A stretch of 64,000 nt of DNA from Pseudomonas sp. KNUC1026 (GTDB taxonomy: Bacteria > Pseudomonadota > Gammaproteobacteria > Pseudomonadales > Pseudomonadaceae), in NCBI RefSeq assembly GCF_021650705.1, contig NZ_CP087138.1:620001-684000 (forward strand). The letters are read 5' to 3'. The position numbers and the translations under genes are program-made. Of this stretch, positions 18,483 to 29,289 are shown in pieces; the first letter of the stretch is position 1, and each line of letters opens with the position of its first letter. The notes under the pieces are model-generated. The model saw only the letters and a list, made by a program, of their open reading frames with translations, searched no databases and was not told the origin of the DNA.

Positions 18483-20397
18483 TCAAACCTTGAACCGGCC
18501 AGCCAGCGCTTGCAGCTGCACGCTGATGCGCGCCAGCTCCGAGCTGGAGCTGGCGGTCTCCTCGCTGGCGGCGGCTGTTTGATCCGAAATGTCGCGAACG
18601 TTGGTCACGCTGCGGGTGATCTGCTCGCCGGCAGCGCTTCGCTGCTCGGCGGCGCAGGCGATCTGCTCGTTCATTGACTCGATATCTTTCACCGAGCGGG
18701 CGATCTGCTTGAGCATCTGGCCGACTTCCCGTGAGCGTTCCACGCTGTTGTCGGTCAGGGCGGCATTCTGCTCCAGCACCGTGGCCATGTGGTCGGTGCT
18801 CTGGTTGAGCCCGGCGATAAGCTGCACGATCTCCTCGGTAGACGTGCGAGTGCGCTGGGCCAGGCCGCGCACCTCATCGGCCACCACCGCAAACCCGCGC
18901 CCGGCATCGCCCGCCCGTGCCGCTTCGATCGCTGCGTTGAGTGCCAGCAGGTTGGTCTGCTCGGAGACCGATTTGATGGACGTCGACCACGCCGCCGATG
19001 CTGTCGGCATGGCCGCGCAGGGTGGTCATCACCGCCTTGGCAGCCGCCATGTCCTTGGCCAGCTGTTCGATCTGGCCCACCGCCTTGTTCACCGCAAGGT
19101 CACCTTCACCGGCCTGCCGGCTGGCGTCGAGCGCAGAAGTGGCAGCCTGGCCGGCGTTACGCGCCACTTCATGGGTGGTGGCAGCCATTTCCTGCATCGC
19201 GGTGGCGATCTGGTCGGTCTCGACCTTCTGCGACTGCACGCCAGCGCTGGTCTGTTCGGTGACGGCGGAGAGCTGCTCGGCGGCGCTTGCCACCTGCACC
19301 ACGCCGTCCTTGAGCTGGCTGACCAGGCCATGCAGGTTGACGGTCATACGCTGCATGCTGGACTGCAAGGCACCGAGCTCGTCGGTGCGAGTGACGGTTT
19401 GGCGGTGGGTGAAATCACCCTTGGCCACGGTTTCGGCCATCTCCACCGTCTGTTCCAGCGGCACCACGATGGAGCGGGTGATCAGCCAGGCCGCCAACAG
19501 GCCGAGGCCGATCGCCACACCCAGCCAGATCAGCAGGGCACGGAGCGCATCGCTGATATCGGACTTCTGAAAGCCGGCCTGAATGTCGGTCAGTTGGTTG
19601 CCGAGGGCGAGCAACCGGTTGATCGTCGTGGTGATGCTGGCCTGCGCCGCGTCCACTGCCTCTTGAGCCTGAACGCTTTGCTCCAGCCCCTGCTTGTAAC
19701 GGCTGGCCTCGGCAACCAGCCGCTGCACTGCCTCAGCGGGCAGGTTGGTGGTTTTGAGTGCGGAAAGAGCCGTTGATACATCGGCCACAGCACTGTTCGC
19801 GGCGGCTGCTGAGTCCTTGCTGGGGATCGCGATGTAGTCGCGGAACATCAGATGCATTTTCTGCAAGTCGAACGTGGCTGCCGCGAGCTGTTCACGCGCC
19901 TGGTAGCTGTAGGCCTCAGCGTTGGCCTCGCTCGACAGTGCTTTGAGCTGCACGCTCAGCGCCTGCGCAGACGTTGACGCAGCCTTGCGTGCCGTATCGC
20001 GCTCACGTGTCGAGGCGACCGCCTGTTGGTAGAAGGTTCGATAGCTTTTGAGCAGGTCGCTTACCTCGTTCAGCAATACGACGTTCTGCTGGGAACTGAA
20101 ATTCGGCTGGATCGCATGCGCCTGGGCCTCGATCTTGTCCAGGGCGGCGAGCCACTTGCTCGCCTGCTCATCGGAACCGCTCACGTAATACACCAGGCGC
20201 TCGATACGCATGTCCCGGGTCATGGTGCCGAGGCTGGCGATATCGCGCATGCGATCACTGCGGTCAGCCAGGTTCAGTGCAGCCTGCCAGCCGGTGTAGG
20301 CGACCAGCAGGATCATCGCGATCAGGAGGGTGAAGCCCAGGGAGAGTTTGGTGCGTACGCTGAGGTTGTCGAAAGCGTTCGAGCGAGATTGCTGCAT
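18483..20397 (-). CDS. methyl-accepting chemotaxis protein with large helical-bundle (HBM-like) sensor (frameshifted)
   Basis: An extra base in the GG pair at 18978-18979 shifts the frame after SIGGVVDV. Removing it restores [20 protein letters not shown] and a 637-residue receptor. Architecture: membrane helix near residues 18-38, a periplasmic all-helical region of about 250 residues (HBM/four-helix type, as in McpS-like receptors for organic acids), a second membrane helix ([19 protein letters not shown]), HAMP, and the C-terminal signalling hairpin with the highly conserved EVRGLAQRT region. Start chosen at 20397; an in-frame ATG at 20472 is less typical. Ligand unknown. Confidence 0.87.
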
Positions 20398-20680
20398 GGG
20401 AGGAGTACCAAAACGGTGAAAGGGCGGGACAAGGAGTAATGGCTCTTTGCCTTCATGCTGTCTTTTTAGCATTCCTGAATAGTTTGCGCGCTAAATATAT
20501 TTTTTGAGTGTTGGCGAACGCCGCCGAAACGGGGTGGTCATTCCGTTCATCGGCAGTGTCTGGCCTGCATGTGAATGGTGGGGTAGCGGTTGCCCACACT
20601 GAAGACAGCCGCCGTAGAGGGGTTGTAGCCAAGGTATTGATCTCAAGCCCGATAACGCAGAGCCCTGGAGGCAGAGCGAC

Positions 20681-21127
20681 ATGATCCGACAAGCAGTCGC
20701 CAGTGATGAGCCCGATGTAAGAGATTGCGCTGAACGAGCCTATGCCCGTTATGTACCGAGGATCGGGCGCAAGCCTGCGCCGATGATTGCGGATTTCGCT
20801 ACGCAGATAGCGGCGGGCATCGTCTATGTTGCGGCGGATGAACACGCCAACTTTCAGGGGTTTATTGTGTTCCATGCCAAGGAAGGGCATTGCTTATTGG
20901 AAAATGTGGCCGTTTTGCCCAGTGCGGCCGGGCGGGGCGTCGGGAAGGCATTGATCAGGTTTTGTGAGGGTACTGCCCGTCAATGGGGGATGAGCGCTGT
21001 TCAGTTGTATACCAATAAGAAGATGACGGACAACCTCTCGATCTACCCCAGACTGGGTTATCTGAAAATAGGTGAGCGCTCGGAAGAAGGTTTTGATCGT
21101 GTGTATTTCGAGAAGAAATTTCAATAA
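20681..21127 (+). CDS. GNAT-family N-acetyltransferase
   Basis: 148 residues. IRQAVASDEPDVRDCAERAY at the N-terminus and VLPSAAGRGVGKALIRFCE (acetyl-CoA-binding motif A, Q/RxxGxG/A form) identify the fold. MSAVQLYTNKKMTDNLSIY and LGYLKIGERSEEGFDRVYFE are the terminal beta strands. Substrate unknown. It stands alone, with no operon partner. Confidence 0.85.
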   Translation: MIRQAVASDEPDVRDCAERAYARYVPRIGRKPAPMIADFATQIAAGIVYVAADEHANFQGFIVFHAKEGHCLLENVAVLPSAAGRGVGKALIRFCEGTARQWGMSAVQLYTNKKMTDNLSIYPRLGYLKIGERSEEGFDRVYFEKKFQ

Positions 21128-21185
21128 CCGCAGCGGTGAAGGCACGGTGTGCGGTTTCGGCCAGGTTTTTGCGCAACCCACGGCG

Positions 21186-21683
21186 TCACTCGAAAGAAGT
21201 CACGAAGCGGGTTTGAATCTCCGCACCGGCTGGCGGAAGCGCATTGATCATTACGGCGGCATTATCACCTTGGTTGAGATAGGCCAAATAGTCGCCTGTT
21301 TCAAAGGTTACCCTGAACCCTGCCAGCCAGGGCTCGGAGTTGATGAAGGCGTCAAGGATTCCCTCAACCGAGCATATGATTGTGCCCTCCAAGTGAGTGG
21401 CCGATAAGTCTGCAAGCAGGTCTTCTCTTCTCCATGAGCATATGGCGTTCGGCTCTATTTCGAAAGACGGCGGTACTTTACCTGGCGTCAGGTCGGCACC
21501 CACCCGCTCGCCGTCATTCAAAATATACATGGATAGTACTTCGCCCTCGCCGAACTGCCATGTGAGAGAACCTGTATCTTCCAGGTATTTTTCATCGTTG
21601 AAATAGTACTGGTCGTGTAGGAGCGCGTTCAGCCGCTTTCCTGTAAGGGTGCGGGCATTTATCAGATATTGAGCTTCGCTCAT
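21186..21683 (-). CDS. hypothetical protein, orphan
   Basis: 165 residues, not recognised. The composition is acidic, with no signal peptide or membrane segment. Codon and base composition are more AT-rich than neighbouring genes, suggesting recent acquisition. Size, acidity and isolation resemble immunity proteins of polymorphic toxin systems, but no toxin gene is beside it, so that is only a guess. Start ATG at 21683. Confidence 0.55.
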   Translation of the reverse strand: MSEAQYLINARTLTGKRLNALLHDQYYFNDEKYLEDTGSLTWQFGEGEVLSMYILNDGERVGADLTPGKVPPSFEIEPNAICSWRREDLLADLSATHLEGTIICSVEGILDAFINSEPWLAGFRVTFETGDYLAYLNQGDNAAVMINALPPAGAEIQTRFVTSFE

Positions 21684-22446
21684 TTTAGGTCTGGGTGGTT
21701 TTCAGGCATTTGGCATTTCCTGTGGCGGATCACGCAATCAGCGACTGTGAAAAATTCATGATGTGTATCAGAAGGATACTGATTATTGAAACTTGAAAAA
21801 ATAAAAGGTCAATTGAAGGCTTTTGATCGGTAAAGAAAGAAGGTTAGTAGAAAATGCCAAACACATCGCCTTCTTCTACGAATTGACGCGAGTCGCGTAA
21901 AACCTGCTCCAGAAGGCAGGGTCGCGTGCTACTTTCTTGGCGTGCCGGGGATCTGAAGAGTGTGCCTCTTTCAAACGTAGTGATCTCAGCGCTCGCCGTT
22001 CTGCTTCCTGCAAGATAATCACTCAAGCGTGAATCATGTGCTGGATGATTTCCAGCGCGTGGCGTCTGACCCATGTGAGAGGCGGCACCCCAGGCTCCTT
22101 AGATCCGCCGATCTGTTCTGGATGGGAGGCAATGTGGTCAGTGCTGCGGTACTTGATGGCCGAGCATAGCATGTTGTCAAGGCGCCTTCGAAGCGCAAAG
22201 TCGGGCGGCCCGTGGGGGGGGCAAACGAACTTACGCTTCATGCGCTAAACGGTAATAACGCACGGTGGTCTGTAACTTTCGAAATGATGTTGGTTCGTGA
22301 GCAAAGAATTTGAGGCTTTAGTCAAAGCTTCTGACCAGGCATCCAGAACATGCGCTGACGTACTGGTGAGCGATCGGACTTAGTGTGTGCGCTTGGTACG
22401 AGGGAGGTGGCTGCGAAGATAGGCCGAACGGCCCTGAATCGAAAGT
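21684..22446. other. AT-richer patch with degraded or orphan small ORFs
   Basis: Apart from the ORF described at 21876-22241 nothing recognisable is present. The stretch from 21700 to 21850 is AT-rich without a gene, and 22250-22446 holds no ORF of note. The patch ends at tRNA-Gly, a common integration site class, but no integrase or direct repeat of the tRNA end was seen. Confidence 0.45.
21876..22241 (-). CDS. hypothetical small protein, ORF interrupted by an in-frame TGA
   Basis: An ORF starts at ATG 22241 and reads 72 residues (KRKFVCPPHGPPDFALRRRL ... LTWVRRHALEIIQHMIHA) to a TGA at 22023-22025. The same frame continues directly as GTGATTATC and encodes 48 more residues that look protein-like (EAERRALRSLRLKEAHS, then RDPAFWSRFYATRVNS) to a TAG at 21876. 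Either there are two adjacent tiny genes (TGA-GTG), or one 121-codon gene is cut by a nonsense mutation. A G8 run near 22214 in the 5' part is also a possible indel site. Not assigned to a family. Confidence 0.4.
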
Positions 22447-22520
22447 TGGAGCGGGTAGAGGGAATCGAACCCTCAACTAAAGCTTGGGAAGCTTTCGTTT
22501 TACCACTAAACTATACCCGC
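22447..22520 (-). tRNA. tRNA-Gly (anticodon CCC)
   Basis: 74 nt with encoded CCA on the minus strand. The acceptor GCGGGTA pairs with TACCCGC. The anticodon loop TTCCCAA gives CCC, reading GGG. The TPsiC arm GAGGGTTCGATTCCCTC is standard. Confidence 0.95.
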
Positions 22521-22606
22521 TTGAAGGCTGCACTTTTTACCAGAACCTCCCCCGGATGGGAACCCCAACCCCAAAATAAATCTCCCTTCCAAGCGCCTGG
22601 CAGGCT

Positions 22607-23476
22607 CTAAACCGCCACCGCCCGCATCGCCTTCCAGTCCCGCACCTCCCCCCGATCTTCGAAAAACCCGAGCAACACCCGCCTGTGCCCTTCGCAGGCC
22701 GCCTTGTGCTCCATGTCCAGAAAATGCCCCGCCTGCGCGATGCTCACGAACCGAGCATCACGTACGTGCCCGCCGAATGCGCGGGCGTCTTCTGGCGTGG
22801 TGTATTCGTCCCATTCACCGTTGACGAACAGCACCGGCACGTCGATATCGCGCGCGGCGGTGAGGGTGGTGCCGAGGTCGTCGTGCAGCACCTCGTTCAC
22901 GTGGTGCTGGGTTTGTGCGTACTCCTGCTCGGCCAGGCTGCTCACGTGGCGATGGTTGAAGCGCTTGAACAGCGGCGGCAGGTGTTTGCCGATGGTGGCG
23001 TTGATCAGCGTGGCGATCTGCTGGCGGTTGCGGTCGGCCAAGGCCTGGCAGCCGCGGTCGAGGTAGTCGCGCATGGGCGGATTGATGATCGGCGAGAAGG
23101 AGTTGACCACTGCGCTTTCGATGCGCCGCGGGCGCTGAGCGAGGGCCAGCATGGCGCAGGCGCCGCCCCAGGAGAACGACATCACATGGCTTGCGCGAAA
23201 GTGCTCGATCAGGTCGAGCAGGATGCGGCTCTCCTCGGCCTTGCTGATCAGGTGTTGATGGCCGTTGTGCTCGCGGGATTTGCCGGCGTAGGGCTGGTCA
23301 TAGAGCACCACGTTCAGGCGCGGGGTGAGGTTGCGCACGGTCTGCGCGAAGGAGGCGGTTGTGGCCAATGAGCCATTGACCAGGATTACAGTGCTGGCGC
23401 CTGGGTTTGAGCGGTAGAACTCCGTGTACACCCGGTAGGGGCCTTGTACATTCAGTACGGCGGTTTCTGGCCTCAT
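22607..23476 (-). CDS. phaG: (R)-3-hydroxyacyl-ACP thioesterase/transacylase PhaG (RhlA/PhaG family)
   Basis: 289 residues, alpha/beta hydrolase fold. The N-terminus MRPETAVLNVQGPYRVYTEF and the segments GSLATTASFAQTV, NVVLYDQPYAGKS, MSFSWGGA (nucleophile elbow, Ser in SWGG), IGKHLPPLFKRFN and AGHFLDME (catalytic His) match P. putida PhaG closely. PhaG links de novo fatty acid synthesis to medium-chain polyhydroxyalkanoate formation from sugars by diverting 3-hydroxyacyl-ACP. The homologous RhlA makes HAA for rhamnolipids. No rhlB or pha genes are adjacent, as expected for P. putida, where phaG stands apart from the pha cluster. Confidence 0.9.
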   Translation of the reverse strand: MRPETAVLNVQGPYRVYTEFYRSNPGASTVILVNGSLATTASFAQTVRNLTPRLNVVLYDQPYAGKSREHNGHQHLISKAEESRILLDLIEHFRASHVMSFSWGGACAMLALAQRPRRIESAVVNSFSPIINPPMRDYLDRGCQALADRNRQQIATLINATIGKHLPPLFKRFNHRHVSSLAEQEYAQTQHHVNEVLHDDLGTTLTAARDIDVPVLFVNGEWDEYTTPEDARAFGGHVRDARFVSIAQAGHFLDMEHKAACEGHRRVLLGFFEDRGEVRDWKAMRAVAV

Positions 23477-23602
23477 GGTCGTCGACTCCTGGCGAAAAAC
23501 GAGTACTTGCGCAGAGGGACTTTGCAGGGGGCATGTGACAGAACGATGGGGCGTGGGTGACGATTCGATAGGCGGGTGCCTGTGCTAGACGGATTGCGGG
23601 CC

Positions 23603-23696
23603 TAGTCGCGCGGCAAGCCGCCCTCCCACCGGGTTGGCTGAGGCGCAGATCACCCCGTGGGAGGCCGGCTTGCCGGACGCCGTGTAACGGGCGACG
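23603..23696. repeat. inverted pair of REP-type palindromes
   Basis: ctagtcgcgcggcaagccgccctcccac (about 23603-23629) and gtgggaggccggcttgccggacgccg (23657-23682), followed by tgtaacgggcgacg. The pair separates phaG's promoter side from the 3' end of rsuA. Confidence 0.85.
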
Positions 23697-23748
23697 CAAA
23701 ACGGCCGAAGAAAAGCCATGGAATCCCCCACTGGGTGAAGAAGGAGGA

Positions 23749-24441
23749 TCAGATCTGCTCGATCTCTTCAGCCGTCAGGGCGCGGTATTGGCCCGGCTGC
23801 AGCGCAGGGTCGAGCAGTAGCGGGCCCATGCTCAGCCGGTGCAGGCCGGTCACGCGGTTCTGGAAATGGCCGAACATGCGCTTGACCTGGTGGTAACGGC
23901 CCTCCACGAGGCTCAGCTCGGCCATATGGCTGCCAAGGCGCACGAGGGTGGCCGGCTGCGTGGTGAGGCCTTCGTAGGCGAAATACAGGCCTTGGGCGAA
24001 CACCTCGGCGTAGTGCTCGCCGATCGGTTGCTCGGTATACACGCGGTAGCGCTTGTGTTGCTGGCTGCCGGGTTGTGTGAGGCGGCGTGACCACTGGCCG
24101 TCGTTGGTGAGGATCAGCAAACCGGTGGTGTGGTAGTCCAGCCGCCCGGCCAGGTGCAGGCCTAGGCGGTGCTCGGGGGCGAGCAGGTCGAGCACGGTGC
24201 GGTGGCGGGGGTCGCTGGTGGCGCTCACGCAGCCGGTGGGTTTGTGCAGCATGTAATAGCGCGCCGGCTCGCCGGCCTGCAGCAGGTGTTCGTCGACCTC
24301 GGCGCGGTCGAAGGCGCTCACCTCGTGGGCTGGCTCCCGGCACACCTGGCCGTTGACGAGCACGCGCCCCTGGGCAAGCACCAGCCGTGCCTGCTGGCGA
24401 TTGAAGGGCCCGCGCAGGGCGATCAGGCGGTCAAGGCGCAT
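23749..24441 (-). CDS. rsuA: 16S rRNA pseudouridine synthase RsuA-type
   Basis: 230 residues. The S4-like N-terminal RNA-binding domain (MRLDRLIALRGPFNRQQARL) is followed by the RsuA/RluB/E/F catalytic domain: MLHKPTGCVSATSDP, then AGRLDYHTTGLLILTNDG, which carries the catalytic Asp, and VEGRYHQVKRMF. Expected product: pseudouridine at position 516 of 16S rRNA. The start at 24441 overlaps the end of the small cysteine-rich gene by 11 bp. The assignment to RsuA rather than RluE/RluF rests on length and overall pattern. Confidence 0.83.
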   Translation of the reverse strand: MRLDRLIALRGPFNRQQARLVLAQGRVLVNGQVCREPAHEVSAFDRAEVDEHLLQAGEPARYYMLHKPTGCVSATSDPRHRTVLDLLAPEHRLGLHLAGRLDYHTTGLLILTNDGQWSRRLTQPGSQQHKRYRVYTEQPIGEHYAEVFAQGLYFAYEGLTTQPATLVRLGSHMAELSLVEGRYHQVKRMFGHFQNRVTGLHRLSMGPLLLDPALQPGQYRALTAEEIEQI

Positions 24442-24652
24442 GCTGTTGCAGCTGTTCGAGCACGCCGGCGCAGCGCGGGCACAGGCAACGGGCGTTGCGC
24501 AGCTCAGGCGGCAGTGCCAGCAGGCGCTCGGCGTTGATGGTGACCCCGAAGCACCAGCACGGCTCAGGCGTGCCGGCGGCTACCGCGCAGCCATTGCGGG
24601 CGCCGCAGGCCGGGCACAGCGCCTCAGGCGCGGGGGCTGTTGGTTTGTTCAC
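24431..24652 (-). CDS. small cysteine-rich CWC-type protein
   Basis: 73 residues from a GTG at 24652 (VNKPTAPAPEALCPACGARN). An ATG at 24697 would overlap the preceding gene by 74 bp. CPACG, CWCFGV and CLCPRC are the metal-binding cysteine pairs of the cysteine-rich CWC family, and NAERLLALPPELRNARCLCP is its usual tail. Probably a zinc-binding protein; role unknown. It overlaps genes on both sides (28 bp with the cyclase, 11 bp with rsuA), so the three form one transcription unit. Confidence 0.72.
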   Translation of the reverse strand: MNKPTAPAPEALCPACGARNGCAVAAGTPEPCWCFGVTINAERLLALPPELRNARCLCPRCAGVLEQLQQHAP

Positions 24653-26111
24653 AGCACACCCGGTTGCGGCCGCTTTGTTTGGCGCGGTAGAGCGCATTGT
24701 CGGCGCGGGCGATGACCTTCTCCAGGTTGTCGCCCGGCTGCATCAGCGTCAGGCCCACGCTGGTGGTGATGTGCAGGGCGCTGCCGCGGTAATGGAATGC
24801 ATGGGCCTCGGTGCGCTGCCGCACTTTTTCAGCGATGGCCTGGGCGGCGTTGCCGTCGGTGTCCTTGAGCAGCACGATGAACTCTTCGCCGCCCCAGCGG
24901 CTGATGATGTCGCTGGTGCGCAGGGTGTCGCGCAGCACGTCGGCGAAGCCTGCCAGCACCTCGTCGCCGGCCAGGTGGCCATGGGTATCGTTGAGCACCT
25001 TGAACTTGTCCAGGTCGAGCATCAACGCGCTCAGCGGCGCGCCGGACCGCTGCACGTCGCTCAGTGCCTGGCCGGCCAGCAGGTTGAAGCCACGACGGTT
25101 GGGCAGGCCGGTGAGGCTGTCCTGGGTGGCCAGGGTTTCGACGTGGCGCTGATAGCGGCGCAGCACATGGCTGAACACCAGCACCATCAACACAATGGCC
25201 AGGCCGCAGATCGCGAGATTCAGGTACAGCGATTGGCGAATGCCGGAGAGCGCGCCGTTCTCGCGTTTATCGACGAACAGGTACCAGTTGAGCTCAGGCA
25301 GGTAGCGCACGTTGAGAAAGTGCCCGCTGCCCTGTTCGCGATACTCGTACTGCCCATCGCTGGGCCGGGGCAGCCGCACCATCAGGTCGGCCAGGGCGGG
25401 GATGTTCTGCAAGCGGGTGCCGGCGCGCGCGCCCTCCGGCCCGCCATTGGCGCCGGTGAGCATCAGCGTGCCCTGGCTGTCGACGAAATAGACCATGCGC
25501 CCGTAGCGCTGCTGATAGCGGTCCAGCAACTTGATCACCGCATCTACCGTAAGCCCCACCCCGGTGGCGCCGATGAAGCGGCCCTGATAGTCGAACACCT
25601 TGTAGTTGATGAAGAAGGTGAGTTTGTCCTGGTTGGCCATGTCCAGGTCGACATTGATCTCGGAAGGCTCGGCCATGTCGCGCACGCGGAAGTACCACAC
25701 ATCGCGGGGTTCAGCCTGGTCGATCTTCTTCAGCACGCCCTTGGCCTGGTAGTAGGTGCGGGTCTGCTCGGAAACGAAGAACGCGGTGTAGGCGCCGTAA
25801 TGCTCCATCACCTCGTTGAGGTAGCGGGTCATCTGCTGCGGGCTGTTCTCCCCACTCATCACCCAGTCACGCAGGAAGGTGTCGCGCGACATCATCGAGG
25901 CGATCAGCGCCGGGCGGATGAGGTCCTTCTGGATTTCCGAATAGACGGTGTCGGAGGTCAGCGGCAGCTCGGTGTTGACGATGCTGTCGCGGATCGAGCT
26001 GCGGGAGGCGTAATAACTGAGCAAGGACGTGGCAATCAGTGCGCCGGCCAACAGCATCACCAGCGCCGTGATCAGCGGCTTTTGGGAGAAGAGGGAGGAG
26101 CGCGAAGGCAT
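24624..26111 (-). CDS. membrane diguanylate cyclase (Cache-like sensor plus GGDEF)
   Basis: 495 residues. There are membrane helices at about 11-33 and 297-320, with a periplasmic region between them of the double-Cache type (YYQAKGVLKKIDQAEPRDVW, GRFIGATGVGLTVDAV). The GGDEF domain begins DSLTGLPNRRGFNLLAG, and its active-site motif is RWGGEEF. An RTSD motif five residues before GGEEF is an intact I-site, so product feedback inhibition is expected. Makes cyclic-di-GMP from two GTP, presumably in response to a periplasmic ligand. Confidence 0.9.
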   Translation of the reverse strand: MPSRSSLFSQKPLITALVMLLAGALIATSLLSYYASRSSIRDSIVNTELPLTSDTVYSEIQKDLIRPALIASMMSRDTFLRDWVMSGENSPQQMTRYLNEVMEHYGAYTAFFVSEQTRTYYQAKGVLKKIDQAEPRDVWYFRVRDMAEPSEINVDLDMANQDKLTFFINYKVFDYQGRFIGATGVGLTVDAVIKLLDRYQQRYGRMVYFVDSQGTLMLTGANGGPEGARAGTRLQNIPALADLMVRLPRPSDGQYEYREQGSGHFLNVRYLPELNWYLFVDKRENGALSGIRQSLYLNLAICGLAIVLMVLVFSHVLRRYQRHVETLATQDSLTGLPNRRGFNLLAGQALSDVQRSGAPLSALMLDLDKFKVLNDTHGHLAGDEVLAGFADVLRDTLRTSDIISRWGGEEFIVLLKDTDGNAAQAIAEKVRQRTEAHAFHYRGSALHITTSVGLTLMQPGDNLEKVIARADNALYRAKQSGRNRVCCEQTNSPRA

Positions 26112-26189
26112 GTCGATTCCATGAGCTGGTGTCCTGTGGCCAGCATTCTACGTGGAATTGTTTGCGCGCGGCGCGCTGAAACACTCAGC

Positions 26190-26819
26190 TCAAGCGGCCA
26201 CGCGAATGTTCTGCAACACCACCGGGCGCGCCCAGGCTTCGTCGAATTGCAGCTCGTATTGCTGCTGCGCCATCTCGGCGGCCGAATAAGGCGTGTTCGG
26301 CGGCGGCAACAGGCCGGTTTCGAACTCGGCGATCGGCAGGTAGAGCGCGCGCGGGGAGGGGCCCGGGCCGGGCGTCGGGAGCGGTTTGCCGTAGTTCATC
26401 ACCACCGGGCGTGCCCAGGCCTCGTCGAATTGCAGCTCGTACTGCTGCTGGGCGATTTCTTCAGGCGGGTAGGGCTTTGCGGCCTTGGGCAGCAGGTCGG
26501 TATCGAGCTCGGCGATCGGCAGGAACAGCGGCTTGGGCGGCTCGATCACCTTGTCGGTGATGGGGCAGGCGCGCTGGTCGTTGATCTGCTCAAGGGTCGG
26601 CTCACCGCTGGCGGGCGCTGCGTTTTCGTCGGCGGGCAGGGCGAGCAACTCGAAAGTGCCCTCGGCACCGGCCTCGATGTCGCCGCGGCGCTCGGCCTGG
26701 GCGCGGGCGAAGAAATCCTCCCACAGCGTGCTACTGCCGCCCAGAGTCTGGACGTTGCGCTGGCTGTAGTTCCCGACAGGGGAGACGTAACCGACAGGGG
26801 CGGAGACGAAATCGGACAT
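26190..26819 (-). CDS. hypothetical protein with an internal duplicated motif
   Basis: 209 residues from ATG 26819. A longer frame to 26915 would read into the rsmJ promoter. It has no signal peptide or membrane segment. It is rich in Pro, Glu and Ala and contains two copies of a module of about 60 residues: [14 protein letters not shown] or [14 protein letters not shown], then [20 protein letters not shown] or [20 protein letters not shown], each followed by RPVV. The 17-residue [17 protein letters not shown] is identical in both. Function unknown. The gene is divergent from rsmJ. Confidence 0.7.
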   Translation of the reverse strand: MSDFVSAPVGYVSPVGNYSQRNVQTLGGSSTLWEDFFARAQAERRGDIEAGAEGTFELLALPADENAAPASGEPTLEQINDQRACPITDKVIEPPKPLFLPIAELDTDLLPKAAKPYPPEEIAQQQYELQFDEAWARPVVMNYGKPLPTPGPGPSPRALYLPIAEFETGLLPPPNTPYSAAEMAQQQYELQFDEAWARPVVLQNIRVAA

Positions 26820-26913
26820 GGGATTCGGGCGCTGGCTGAGTTCTGGCAAAATACCGGACACTGTTGCTATCGGCCAGCCCGGCCGTCGCTTTAACCGCCT
26901 CGTGAGAAACCCC

Positions 26914-27705
26914 ATGCCAGACCGACAGACGGCGCCTGTGTTGCAAGTTCAGGCGCTTGGTGCCGCCCATTCCTCTCTCGCCCGACAATGGGCCGAGCGC
27001 CTGGCGCTTCCGTTGTTCGATGGCCAGGCCGAGCTTGCCTTGCAGGTCGGTGATGCTGGCCTGCAATTGCAATTGCTTGGCCCGCAGGCGCCGGGGCCGG
27101 TGCGGGTGGATTTCGTCGAGGGCGCCGCAGCGCATCGGCGCCAGTTCGGCGGCGGCAGCGGGCAGATGATCGCAAAGGCCGTGGGTGTGCAGGCGGGCGT
27201 TCGCCCGCAGGTGCTGGACGCTACCGCGGGCCTGGGTGGCGATGCCTTCGTGCTGGCCAGCCTGGGCTGCACCCTGCAGCTGATCGAGCGCCAGCCGGTG
27301 ATCGCCGCGCTGCTTGAGGACGGGCTGGCGCGTGCGGCGCAGTCGGCCGATACCGCCGAGATCGCTGCGCGCATGCAACTGCTCAAAGGCAATGCCATCG
27401 AGGTGATGCAAGCCTGGCCGGGCGAGCCGCCGCAGGTGATCTACCTCGACCCGATGTTTCCCCATCGCGACAAAAGCGCATTGGTGAAGAAGGAGATGCG
27501 CCTGTTCCGGCCACTGGTGGGGGATGACCTGGATGCACCTGCCTTGCTGGCAGCCGCACTGGCCTTGGCCACTCACCGCGTGGTGGTCAAGCGCCCACGC
27601 AAAGCGCCCGCCATCGAAGGGCGGGCGCCAAGCCTGGTGATCGAGGGAAAGTCGAGCCGGTACGACGTCTACCCGCTCAAAGCGCTCAAACCTGGGCCGC
27701 GTTGA
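26914..27705 (+). CDS. rsmJ: 16S rRNA (guanine(1516)-N2)-methyltransferase RsmJ
   Basis: 263 residues from ATG 26914. [18 protein letters not shown] precedes the SAM-binding motif [18 protein letters not shown], and [20 protein letters not shown] is the hallmark DPMFP segment of the YhiQ/RsmJ family. The C-terminus [20 protein letters not shown] is also conserved. Cytoplasmic rRNA modification enzyme; a single gene, convergent with glpD. Confidence 0.9.
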   Translation: MPDRQTAPVLQVQALGAAHSSLARQWAERLALPLFDGQAELALQVGDAGLQLQLLGPQAPGPVRVDFVEGAAAHRRQFGGGSGQMIAKAVGVQAGVRPQVLDATAGLGGDAFVLASLGCTLQLIERQPVIAALLEDGLARAAQSADTAEIAARMQLLKGNAIEVMQAWPGEPPQVIYLDPMFPHRDKSALVKKEMRLFRPLVGDDLDAPALLAAALALATHRVVVKRPRKAPAIEGRAPSLVIEGKSSRYDVYPLKALKPGPR

Positions 27706-27720
27706 GCAGCCCGAGCCTGG

Positions 27721-29247
<1,527 letters not shown>

Positions 29248-29289
29248 CGGGGCAGCCTCCCAGCATTCGCACGGCGGTGGTCGGTTTCG

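Noticed and set aside
21844..22074. 76-codon minus-strand ORF overlapping the interrupted gene in another frame
   Set aside because: The overlapping frame 21876-22241 has the more protein-like composition and a natural continuation, although this one cannot be fully excluded.
21684..22446. Genomic-island integration at tRNA-Gly
   Set aside because: No integrase gene and no second copy of the tRNA 3' end were found, so only composition supports it.
24495..26894. A 799-codon open frame on the plus strand
   Set aside because: It is antisense to the diguanylate cyclase and its neighbours. The product has histidine/glycine-rich, repeat-poor composition and no motif, as expected from the complement of a GC-rich gene.
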